Assembly (NCBI RefSeq): GCF_000189635.1
Contig: NW_002476434.1
Coordinates: 806,001 to 870,000 of the forward strand
Length of the DNA: 64,000 bases
Origin: Tetrahymena thermophila SB210
Lineage: Eukaryota > Ciliophora > Oligohymenophorea > Hymenostomatida > Tetrahymenidae
Direction: 5' to 3'
Below are positions 36,339 to 47,900 of the stretch, piece after piece. The notes under the pieces were generated by a model. The model saw only the letters and a list, made by a program, of their open reading frames with translations, searched no databases and was not told where the DNA came from. Both the position numbers and the translations under genes were made by a program. Each line of letters starts with the position of its first letter. Position 1 is the first letter of the stretch.

Positions 36339-39300
36339 ATGGTTTCATGGAAAAATGCTATTTTGATAGGTTCTTACACATTATGCTTATTTGTAGGTGT
36401 AGGGTTGTTTGTCTTTGGTTCAAAGTTAGCATATTTAGTAATTAATTATTAAGTTCATACATACTTTTAATAAATTTGATTATAATTCAAAAATAAATGT
36501 CATCGATCTAATTAATCAATTTATTTAAAATATGTAGGATTTAACTGACATGACTGACAGCGTTGATTCACTTTCTCTTAATTTATTAGATGAAAACTAA
36601 CAGAGATTATATAAATATGATAAATTAGTATTATATTTATATGATTATGAAAAGTTTTAAGGCACTACTAAAGTTTCCAATTTCACTATTAATGACTGTC
36701 CAAAAAGCGAGTACGAATAGCTTAATGTTACAAATAACACAATACATTTTAACCCTACAGAAGATTTAGTGAAAGCATACCCTGATCAAAGTTTCGAAGT
36801 AGGAGTATATAGCGATCATACTCTAAATTTTAAGAGGAGTGTTGTTTCACTTTTTACAGGAATGGATGTCAAACAACTGAATTAGCTTCTCAATTTTACT
36901 CAATTCTCATAAATTAAATTTCGAAATTTAATCAAAGACATTTAGCAAATGAAAAATGTTAAAACATTTGCATTTTTGAATAAGAAATATTAGAAATTAT
37001 TAACAGAGTTCATATCTAGCAATGATACCAGTAATAACAAATCTGACTTGATATAAAATAAAAATTTCTAGGTTTAGGATGAAACAAGTATTTAATACAA
37101 TTTAAATTAATACTTAGAGAAAAATGAATATGACGTTTTAATATGTAATATTTTTATTGATTTTACAAAAATTTTTTATATAATTTCAAATATTATTAAT
37201 TTTATAATCTACTTTGCTTAACATTTTCCTCAAATAGATTTTAATAGTTGAGTCTTGGTGTATAGCAAATATACCTTAGATTAATTCTCATATTACCAAA
37301 ATATCTATTAAGTTTGTTATATTTGACTATATTTTTAAAAATTAATTTAGTTAGCAAATCAACTGAGAACTTATTGATAGATGAAAAAAAAGAAGATCAA
37401 ATAAATGACATTTTAGGGTAAAAAAGAACTAACTTAATCACTGTAGTTAATCAAATTAGCAAAAACCCGAAAAACGTTTTATTCTTAGCAATAGGTTGGA
37501 ATTAGTGTCATGAATAAGCTAAAATATTTGCCTATAACAGGAATGGATTCTCATTGACAGATTAAAATAGCGACGAATAGATAATAATTGATTAATTTTA
37601 TGGAAGTTTATCATATGCTATGAATTGGAAGATAAAATAAGGCTTAATTGCAAGAAATGTTGGTCTTTTTGATATCAAACAATAATACATGAATGCTTAG
37701 ACGGATCTCCTTTATAGAATTTAGGACAGTTTTAATAATTTAGTGCAGTAACATAAATTTTTAAACAAATTAACAAATTTAAATACTTCAAGCTCGTCTA
37801 CTTCAGAGGATTAAGAAGTACTTAGCAGGATATTAGGAAAGATGAAAAAAATATATGAAAATTACTCAGATAGCGATGTAAATAAGGTTCGTGCAAATGC
37901 CTCAATAGAAGACCTGAAATAAATATAAACAATGCAAACTGAAATCGAATTGAAAATAAAGGAGTATAGTTAATTTAATTTAAACTTAACTATTGCTGGC
38001 GCTTAATTGATTTTCTTCAGCATATTTATCTGTTTAGCTATTTTAATGGTAAATATGAAGGTTTAAGACAGTATTTATAGTAAAAGATTAATAAATCTCA
38101 TGTTGGAACTCCCAATTTATTATGAAGCTTTTAAATTTTTATTTAGTAGACTTTTGATTCCTGAATTTTCTTTAGTTTACCCAGAGAGTACTTAATAGAT
38201 AATAAGAACATAGCAATTTGAGTTATAAGAATAAACTTTCTACAGCATCTTGCTCTTTATGGGAATAATTGCTCTTCTAAATAGCACAACCTTATTTATT
38301 TAATAATAATATCAAAAAATTTTGTTAGCTGTTGTATGCTATAATTTATTTATAGGAGAAGCATACTTGCAAAGAAATGTCTTCCTTAATGCAACTTTAG
38401 CAGATGATAAGGAATAGTTGGCTATATTACTGCTTATTATTGTGAGGTTCCTCTACGAACTCTACTCTACTATGGGAGAAAGTCTTTTCTATCTCTACTA
38501 TTGCACTATTATTTTCCTCTTACCTTTCTTAAGATACTTTTTTGAAGCATCTTTTATTATTTTCTAATATGTAAATGCCTTTAATGGGATAGTTCTACTT
38601 TATTTAAACAGAGCTGAAACTAACTTCGAAGAAAAAATTGCTATCTTCATGCTTTCATTTAGTCCTTTTATAAATTTTATAGTTACTTCTGAATAATGCA
38701 GTAATTTCTTCTTTGTTTACTCAAGTCACATTGCACTTTATTGCTTACTGTTCTGCTTTGCAGCCTATTTAAAAATACTCTACCTACCAGCATTTTTCAT
38801 CATAATGAACTTATTAAATTATGAACTTCTTATGAATATCAAAATAGGAGAATCTGAGTATACAGGGTTCACTTTAAGTAACTTCTTAATAGTGGGACTA
38901 TCATTATTTGGAGTATCTAATGTCATTTTTTGGAGTAAGGCACAATAAATGCACAAAAAGAACTTTAATGATTTGACTTTGAGTAAGATGTTTTCATCTG
39001 ATGTAAAGTCTAATCAAGCAGTACTGATTGCTCAGCTTTTCAAATATAATTTGTTTGGCATAATTGCATTACTCCATATAATGTTCTTTATTATTTTACA
39101 AAATGCTCAAACATTTGATTCTATTTCTGTAAATTTCTTATAGGACTATTTAAAAGCTGAATATAACAATAGCTACATAAATTACTTTTAGAAATAAGCT
39201 CTCTATACATGTGCTACTTTAGTTTCGAGTATAATAATGATTCTTTTATACACTCGTACCAAAGAAATTGATGATTTCGACAATGCTTCTAAATCAGAAA

Positions 39301-39407
39301 TTTATGAAACAGAAGAGCTAGCTGATAATTCTGCTACAAGAAAAGGATTCGACATAATTATGGCATCTGAAAAGAAACAGCTAAATAACAATTCAACTTT
39401 ATTTTGA
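36339..39407 (+). CDS. GPI ethanolamine-phosphate-transferase-like membrane protein, degenerate (copy 1)
   Basis: Three exons (36339-36437, 36538-37144, 37351-39407) give 920 residues. The N-terminal TM anchor is WKNAILIGSYTLCLFVGVGLFVFG. A luminal domain of ~380 residues follows, then about ten hydrophobic helices from ~residue 435 (for example LTIAGAQLIFFSIFICLAIL), the layout of PIG-N/PIG-O/PIG-G (GPI1-class EtNP transferases of the ER). Alignment landmarks are YDKLVLYLYDYEKF in place of the xxDALRxDF motif (Asp69 kept, ALR lost), NLIKDIQQMKNVKTFAFLNKK in place of the GDDTW motif, EYDVLI, and LFLAIGWNQ where SDHG is expected. Metal-binding Asp/His residues are therefore mostly missing, and activity is unlikely. 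The intron after EYDVLI is in phase 1, exactly as in the next gene. Alternatively it is a very divergent member whose sites I misaligned. Confidence 0.7.
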
Positions 39408-40793
39408 GTTTATTGAAATTATATTTTATTTTAATTATTTTATTTTACAAAAGCTAATATTTTTAATATGGATTTTTAAGATAAAAAATGGATTTTATTC
39501 TTTCTTATTAAATATACTTTGACATTTTGTTAAATTTAATAACCGTCATATTATAATATTTCATTGCTACTTTAATTATTGTGTAGATTTTTATTTATAT
39601 AAAATCTTGGTACTGCCATTATATTTTTAGTTTAAATTAAAATTAAAATAATTTTTTTTCTTTTTTATTTTAAATTAATCTTAAATTAAAAAATTATTTT
39701 TTGACCTTATTTTTTAATAAGAAGGTATTTTTAAATATTTAAATCTAATTATTGTCTAAAAAAATGATCAGTTATTAAGTTAAATTAATAAGTTTAATAA
39801 TGAAAAATTATTCCTAAATTAAAATTAAAATCTTAACCTTATTGTTATAAATTTTGTCAACAATTAAACTTAAAATTTAACAAAAAAAATAAATTAAAAA
39901 TAATAACAAAATTAAAATAAAATTTTTAATTGCTTTTATAAAAAGCAGAATCATTAGAATAAATTTTTTAGAATTTATTATAATAAAAAATATTTTTTAA
40001 AAAATTAATTTTATTTAATTATTAGGTATTTTTAAAATTTAAAATCGAATTATTGCCGAAAAAAAAATAAAAATTAATTAGTTTATAAATGAAAAATTAT
40101 TCCTAAATTAAAATAAAATTCATAATCTAATTGCCATAAATTTTGTCAATAATTAAACTTAAAATTTAACAAAAAAAATTAAATTAAATTAAAAATGATA
40201 ACTAAATTATATTAAATTAAAATTTTTAATAGCTTTTATAAAAAGCAGAATCATTTGAATATAAAAAATATCATTTAAATTCAAAGAGTGTAGGATTTGT
40301 TATTGTTTCTAATTCAAATAAAATGCTAATTTCACTTTTAGGTTTAGAAGATTCCTCTTTAAATTATTTGGTTACTTTTATTAAATTTAAATGTTATATA
40401 TCTGCACTTTTCTTGATGATTGTTTACTTAAAAAAAGTGAAAGGATGTACAAGTAAGTTAGCAGGTATATTCAGAAATTTTTGTTTACTAAAAGCAGAAA
40501 ATAATGATGTAATTTAAATAAAATAATAGGTGATTTGATTTTCATTGCTATTAGTTTAATTGGTGCACAAAAATAAATGTTTTTGAAGTATTATAAGAAA
40601 CAAATAATATTAATTGACGCTTTTGGATACAATAATACTATTAAATAAAAGATAAATTCAGTGCGAATAATTAGTAGTTATTAAACAAAAATAAATATTC
40701 TTTATTATTCTTTAACTCCTTTATATAAACTAATCTCTTTAAAAAGTAAACAAGTTATTTTTAGTGTAATAATTTGAGGGAAATATTCTTGAT
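39408..40793. other. Spacer between the two transferase-like paralogues
   Basis: It contains the ~300-bp direct duplication (39723-40270). A 70-residue ciliate-code frame from 40323 (MLISLLGLEDSSLN, ending at a TGA) lacks homology and is not called a gene. The final ~250 bp probably hold the promoter of the downstream gene. Confidence 0.55.
39723..40270. repeat. Tandem direct duplication, ~301-bp unit, two diverged copies
   Basis: Copy 1 begins AGGTATTTTTAAATATTTAA at 39723, and copy 2 begins AGGTATTTTTAAAATTTAAA at 40024. Shared blocks in the same order include ATGAAAAATTATTCCTAAAT, AAATTTTGTCAA-AATTAAACTT, AAAATTTAACAAAAAAAAT and GCTTTTATAAAAAGCAGAAT. The last block contains a small palindrome, GCTTTTATAAAAAGC. 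Copies differ by many substitutions and short indels. Confidence 0.85.
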
Positions 40794-43700
40794 ATGAGCC
40801 AAACCAGTGTTAAAGTGTGTCTATCGATTTCTCTCATTATATTTTTGCTTGGTCTCTTTCTTGTCAGGTATGGCATGCTGAAATTTACATATCATGTAGC
40901 AGAAAAGGTAATGATGATCTTAAATTAAATCAATAGATTATTTTTTAGTTTAAAGCTGGATTCAAATAAAAAATATAGGCAAATTTCTAAGCTGATATTC
41001 TATTTAATTATTTTCATTATTAATAATGATCTAATAGTTAAGACTTCTAATTTTATTTATATATAAACATACATTAGAGTTAGACATCAAACCCATTTAT
41101 AAAATACGATAACGATTATAGTGAGTAGAAATAATGGAATAGTAATCTTTATAAAAAAGTTGTCTTTTTCCTACTAGAGAATTACTCTTATGAGTGGCTT
41201 AGTAATCATCCCAAAGCTTAGATGTTTGCCCACACTAACAATGTATAATACAATTACTAGTGGACCCTGTTTGACAAATTAGTAAAAAATGATCCAAAAA
41301 AAGCAATATTTCGCAAGGTTGAAATTAATTCTCCTTAATCAGCATTAGCTAAAATTGCTACTTACATGGTTGGAACAAACACAGCCTAATTTGAGGTAGG
41401 GATATAGAGCTCAAATTCATTCAAACAATAAGAAGATAGTATCTTTTACTAATTGAGTCAAAACTCCTTTACTACAATAGGCTTTTTGAACAATATTTGG
41501 TATAGTTCTTTTCCTAATCTCCTAAAAGAAAATAATAATCTCCATCAAGAAGAAAAATAAGCTGAAGAAGAAACTGATTAAAATTTGCTCGACTATTTAA
41601 AAATTTAAGAGATAATTAAGGAAGGCACTTTTGATTTCCTTTTTAGTAATTCATACTTTAATTCTACTTTTATGCTATCTATTTTTATGAATAAGCACAA
41701 GAATTTTTGAATTTAAATAAATTTTATGTTAAAACACAATTAAATTATTTCATTTTCTTTCAAATTTAAAAAAAACTAAAAAATTCAGCATAGCAAAGTA
41801 GTAAATAAAAAAATTAAATCATTCATATTTTCTTAATTAAATAAGTTCATGACAGTGTTTAGGTTACAGACATAGCAGGAGATCAGAAAAGTAGCTCTGA
41901 CTTTCAAAAAATTTAGAGAATAGAGGAGCAGATGGAACAAATAATTAATAGCATTAGTGATGACACATTATTTATAGCTATCAGTGATAGGGCTTCGAAC
42001 AATTTTGGTGGTGTAAATGAGAACGTCAATACTTGCTTTTCAGATAAACCATGCTCTCCTTTCTTTTTTTCATATACCAAGAGAGGATTTATTGATTAAT
42101 AAGAAATACTACAATAGATTTATTTAAATGTAAATAAAAAAGAACCTACAGTTCATGAAAGTCAGATTGCTTGTACGCTTGCAAATTTAATGGGTCTTCC
42201 AATTCCTTACTCTAGCAGTGGAAGACCGCTTTTAGATTTGTACCCTTCATAGCTAAGCGAGACAAATTATTTAAAGAGAGTTTTAAGGGATTCTTACACT
42301 ACTTTTAGATAACAATTGTAATTTATTACTACCTTATAGAAAAAATATAGTATATTTGAACCTCTGAAAATGAGATATTTTGCATAAAAAGCACAAGATA
42401 TTGAGCTAACTCTACCAAAAACCAGCTTCGATAAAGAAAAAATTATCTAATTAATAAGAAATGTAGTAACTATTTAAGAGGAGTTAAAAGAACATATTTA
42501 TTCAAATCTCATTCCATATAGCATGACTTGGATTTATATTGGCTACTTCATATTGTTTGTAAGCATCCTATTTACTATTTGCTTAATTGTTAGTTCAAGA
42601 AAAGAAGACTCAAATAATTTAAATTAAAGCAGAATGTAGGTAAACAGTCAACAAAGTGAAGTCACAGATAGGAGTAGTGAGGACTATGACTCATAAACAG
42701 CAGTAACCAAAAAAGAAAAATCGGTCGACTTAGAAAGTCAGGGGTTAGTAGCTGAATAAAAAACTGAATCTTCCTCTTCATCTACGATTGATATTTTTCT
42801 GAATGTAACTATTATGGGATAAAATTTTTTATACTTTCACAATAGCTGGAATTATTTACTTGTGAGACAAAATTATACTTCTAATTAAGCTACATGTATT
42901 ATTATCATAAGTGCTGAGCTTTTCTTGTATTTTATTTATCGATTTTTCAATAAGCCTAGTGTTAAATCTCTTTGGATGCCAATAGTTGCAGGTCTAGTGA
43001 TTGCCTTGATAAAATTTTTATTTGTTAACAGATATGTATTTTAATCATCTCTTCCTATAATACCTTTTTCTGAAATTGCTTACCCTATTATTTTTTGCAC
43101 TATTATCTGTATAGCTAATGCCTTTGCTAAAGTTCAATATTCAACAAAGAAATATGCTAATTTATTGGTTTGGATTAATGTATTATCAATAGTCGCAATA
43201 CTTATTTAAGACACCAAATTCTTTTTATTTGATCCTACATATAAAAGAGTATTTTTCTTTGGAGTAGGTTTCACTAATCTGATAATTTGCTATTTAATTA
43301 AGCAAAAGAATAACTAGACCAATTTATTTATTTTAATAAATTAACAACTCGCTCTCGTATAATTTTACGTAGCTATTTTTAATTCATCTGAGAAAACAGA
43401 ATATTTAGGTCTAGTAGACTATCTTATTACTAGTATAATAAGCATAGTCATATTTGGCCTTTAATAAATGCTAAGCAGATTTTCTGTATAAATTTATTTG
43501 GTATTCTTAAATACAATTTATGCATTTAGCTCTGGTATAATGAAAGATTCTACCTAAGACTCATTTAATATTTTCAAAAATATTTACTTTACACTATTTG
43601 GAATATATTTATTAAATGTACAGCTCCTTCTTAACAAAGAAAAAACCCCAATAGATACTCTATCTAGCTATCTAACAAAAATAAACAATAGCGGAAACTA

Positions 43701-44013
43701 TAAGCACGAAAGCCACAAATATGTTTAAGTTTTTGGATATTTCTCAATAGCTGTAATGATCTAAATAGTCTTCTTCTTTACAAGCTTCCTCTTTATTGCT
43801 TAGAAATTTTATTTTAATTTACATTTTTAGACTCACTCTGTATTTTGTGATGAGTTATTAGCTTCATTTGCTTCCCATGCTATAGTTATGATTTATTTTA
43901 TTTTGACTTACAAATCTCTATTAACTGATAAAAAGTCTAAAAGTTAAAAGCATGAAAATAAATATGAAATGGTTTAATAAAGCCCATACAATAATTTAAG
44001 CACAACTGCTTGA
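40794..44013 (+). CDS. GPI ethanolamine-phosphate-transferase-like membrane protein, degenerate (copy 2)
   Basis: Three exons (40794-40907, 41078-41645, 41846-44013) give 949 residues. It has an N-terminal TM helix (LSISLIIFLLGLFLV), then a luminal alkaline-phosphatase-fold region matching PIG-O/PIG-G landmarks in order. VVFFLLENYSYEWL sits in the DALR position (Glu72). INSPQSALAKIATYMVGT sits where the family has SPTVTxPR(L/I)KALTTG, so the nucleophile Thr is Gln. GFLNNIWYSSFPNL sits in place of GDDTWxxLFP (Asp-Asp to Asn-Asn). FDFLF follows, then DDTLFIAISDRASNNFGG in place of SDHGM (Asp275 kept, His to Arg276), and finally CTLANLMGLPIPYSSSGRPL, the strongly conserved end of the domain. Ten or more TM helices follow from ~residue 425, interrupted by a Ser/Glu-rich loop. 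Family membership is good and catalysis very doubtful. It is a tandem paralogue of the gene at 36339. Confidence 0.8.
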
Positions 44014-44903
44014 GTATTAATTTTTGTTGATTATATTTTACAAATTTATTTTTTTCAAATTTTATTTTTTGTTTTAGAATTTCATATATTATGTAAACAT
44101 TTTAATCGAATACTAAAAATAATATAAATATATATTTTTTTTTCTTCATCCATTAAAAATTTGTTTTTGTTATCTACTTCAATCTTGTTTGTTTGTTCTG
44201 TTGCTTTTATAAATTACATCAGATAGAAATTAATTAAGATAAGTCTATAAAGCTAAAAATCAGTATATTATTTATCAAATCTTTAATTATAAAAATTTGA
44301 TGGAATTATCAATAAAAAATAAATTACAATTTAATAAAATTAGTCAATTGATGTTTACAGTGTGAAATTCTTTTAATTTTATAGGAAAATTAATTTTTCA
44401 CCTGAATTACTAAAAGTTAAGTGGTTTAATTGTTTTTATCAATAATCAAAAAGAAATAAAAATAGCTGATAACAGAGTAAAAAGAGAAATTATCCTTTCT
44501 AAATAAATAAAAAATCTATAATTTTGAGAAAAGTAATTATTGTCTTTAGATAGTTTTTATTTTTAGAATGCAAATTTATTTTTTTAAGAGGTTTAAGTAA
44601 TAAAAAATATAAAATAGATTAGTAAGTTTTTTTAAATTAATCTATTTTATTATTAATTATAGCAAAAATTTTCAAATTTTCACAGATGAAAACAACAGAA
44701 ATTAATTAAATTAATATAGATGTGTAAGATTTATCTCAATCTCTTGATTATTTTAATTAAAATATTGTTCATATGTTTATTTTAGTATTGAAAGTATTAA
44801 TTAAGTTCTTTTTTTTTAACCTTTTCTTATAATTAATTTCAAAAATTATTCATCTATAACCAATTGTTGGATAATTAATTTATCATTTGATCAATAAAAA
44901 TAA
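44014..44903. other. AT-rich spacer before the channel array
   Basis: No coding frame was seen. A/T homopolymers dominate, and it presumably includes the promoter of the first channel gene. Confidence 0.6.
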
Positions 44904-47900
44904 ATGAGTAGCCAAAAGGTATAAAAGACAAAAAATAGGTATTCTAAAAGTCAACAATTTGAGCCATTAGCGGGATTGAATAGAGAGCTCAGAACTGAAG
45001 ACTCTGATAGAAAAATTACTGATACAAATTTGTTATTGTAAATTTTTAACCTGGAAATTGCATAGTAATAAATATCAAACGTTAAATAATGTAGAAAGTA
45101 GAATATGACAACGCAGTCTGATTATGAAAACGCTATAAAAACATAAGAAGTGATAATTGACACAGAGGTATCATAGCACGCACTGATGCATTATCCTAAA
45201 AATGGTGTACGAAATTCAATCTCATATTTTCATATTTTACCTCTAAAAATTATGAACATAGAATAACAATAACAAAGTTGAAGATAATGTTGAGGATAAT
45301 GAAGAAGATAATGATGTTTTTGACATATTATATGGTCAAATATGTAAGTATTAATATTTTAGACATTCAATTCAAAATTAATAATAAATAAATAGAAAAT
45401 GATAAATCTAATCGTTAAATTCAAGAAGATAGCTCTAAAGTTAAATCAGATTAATAAAATACAAAGCCTTAACAGTATGAGACAAAAAAATCTGGTTCTT
45501 TCTTAAATTAGGACTACTATGAATTATAAAATATGAAGGAGTAGTAAGCGAGTGAACAAATTGAATAATATTCTAATGGTTAAAACAACCAGGATAATAT
45601 AATTAGAAATGCATAATCGATTAATATAAGAATACCTCTTTAAGAAACTTTAGACAAAGATTTAAAAATAGATTCTGAACAGTAAAAAAATATTTAGGAA
45701 TTAAATAATAAAAAGACTGATTCAATGAAAAATTCAAGATTCTAAAACCAATCTGTTTTCTAAGATAAACTTCGTTACATTTAAAATTTAAAGAACAGGT
45801 AAAACAAAGAAATCAATTAAAATAAAAGAGATAGTTTGGCCTTATTTAAAAATGCGACTCCGAGTAATTAGGAAGATAGCCAATAGGAAATTAACAAAAA
45901 ATTATTTGTGTAAAATAGAAAAACTTTATAAGGAACGGTAATTATAAATGAAGGAGATAATACTAACAATAAGTTAGTTACACAGAAAGCAAATTAGAAC
46001 TGGAATATGGTAAAGAAGTTAAGCATTATGATGAGGTTTAAGCAAAAACTCAACAAAATTATATAGCAAAGACTATAAAATATAAAAGATTTTCATCATC
46101 GTATGATAGGAGATTGCACAGATGCACCTATTTTGAAGATGGAAGAAAAAAAAGAAAATATTAAAAGCTTATACTATAAAATTTTCTTAGAAACTTACAA
46201 CCCAGAGTCATTACTGATCATTTATTATAAAATTTTCATTACATTATACACACTCTTTAATGTAATTTATTTACCTTTAATTTTTGGATTTGATCTTGAT
46301 TTAGGCACTGCTTTTATTGCTATCCACTCATGCACTATTATTATCTTTCTTTTTGAGATATATGCTAGCTTTAGAATTTAATACTATCACTTAGGAGAGC
46401 TTGTTACTGATAGGAATTAGATTTATTCTAAGTAAAACATATTTTTTATTACACAAAAAATAAATAATAAAACATTATCAAAAAATTTAATTCTAAAATT
46501 TTGTAAAATGTTTATTTATAGATAATTATTTTAAAATAAATTAGATATCTTAATAATAAGTTCATTACTGATTTGATCACTATTATAGCTCTGGTTATCG
46601 GTTATGATAAAAAACCTGCTCTCCTTTTTATTTTAGTTAAAATTAGGAATATTCTTTCTTATCTATGGGATATTGATAATCATTACTACTTGGCTGAGAG
46701 ATATAATGCTTTGTGGATATTAATCAAACTATTTGGGTTTATTGCGATACTTTGTCACTACTTTGCTTGTATATTTCATTATACTGGTATGGTTTAGGAA
46801 CATAAATACCCAGATGTTACCACCTGGACTAGAGAATTTAACTTAATAGGATAACCTTGGTCATTGAGATACAATTATTCAATATACTTTTCATTTATAA
46901 CATGCATCACTATTGGCTACGGAGATATAACCCCAAAAAATACTAACGAAAGAAATATTGTAATATTAATTAGTTTGATATCGACTGGTTGTTTTTCATA
47001 TTCAGTAAATACAATGGCTACTGTTTTTTAAGATTTTCTCAATAAATCTAAGAAATCAAAGTAAAATCATAATTTGTTGATTAAATAAACTCTCTTTAAT
47101 TTAACTTTTTGGTAATAGAGAGATGAGGTATGATGCAATCAATTACATGAGAGAAAGGAATATTCATAAGAATCTGCAATTAAGAGTTTTGAAGTATATT
47201 GAGTATATTTACCAAATGGAAGCTCAGTCGCCTGATAAAGGACTCTTTGCCATAAATTAAATATCTGGGCATTTAAAAGCCTAACTTTTTTAAGATTATT
47301 ATGGGAAAATTATCATACAAGATAAGCATTTCTCATTAAATTATAGTAAAGAAACAATAGACAAGCTTTCTTTAAAAATGAAAGAGAGGATCTACGGACC
47401 TGGAGAAATCATTTTTGATCAAGGAGAACAAGATACAAGAATTTTCTTTTTAATGAAAGGAGAAATAGAATATTATTATCCTAATAGAGGTAATAAGTAA
47501 TCTGAATACCTATCAATATTCTAAACGCAAGTAATATTTATATTTTAGATTTACAAAAAAATTTGGTTCATTTATTTAGATTAAATAGAATATATTTTTA
47601 TTTTTAAAAAAATTTTTTTGATTTAATAAAAATATTTATTCATTGCTTGCTTTAATTTAAAAAAAAAAATTATCTATAATAAATAATGAAATAGTTAACA
47701 ATTTCCCTAATAAATTGTTCTAATTTAAATAATTCAAAAAATGAATTTTTTTGGAAAAATCTATTTTTAAAATTATAAATTATTTATTTTTTAGAAATAA
47801 AAGTTTAAGTTTTTGTGTTTGGCCAAATTAACAAAAATAAAATTAATATTTAATTTTAAAGTAAAATTAGTTTTTTGGTTATAAGGGCTTTATTTCTGGA

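Noticed and set aside
40323-40540. Small + strand frame (MLISLLGLEDSSLN...) between the transferase-like genes
   Set aside because: About 70 residues in the ciliate code without recognisable domain or intron context. Kept as a spacer note only.
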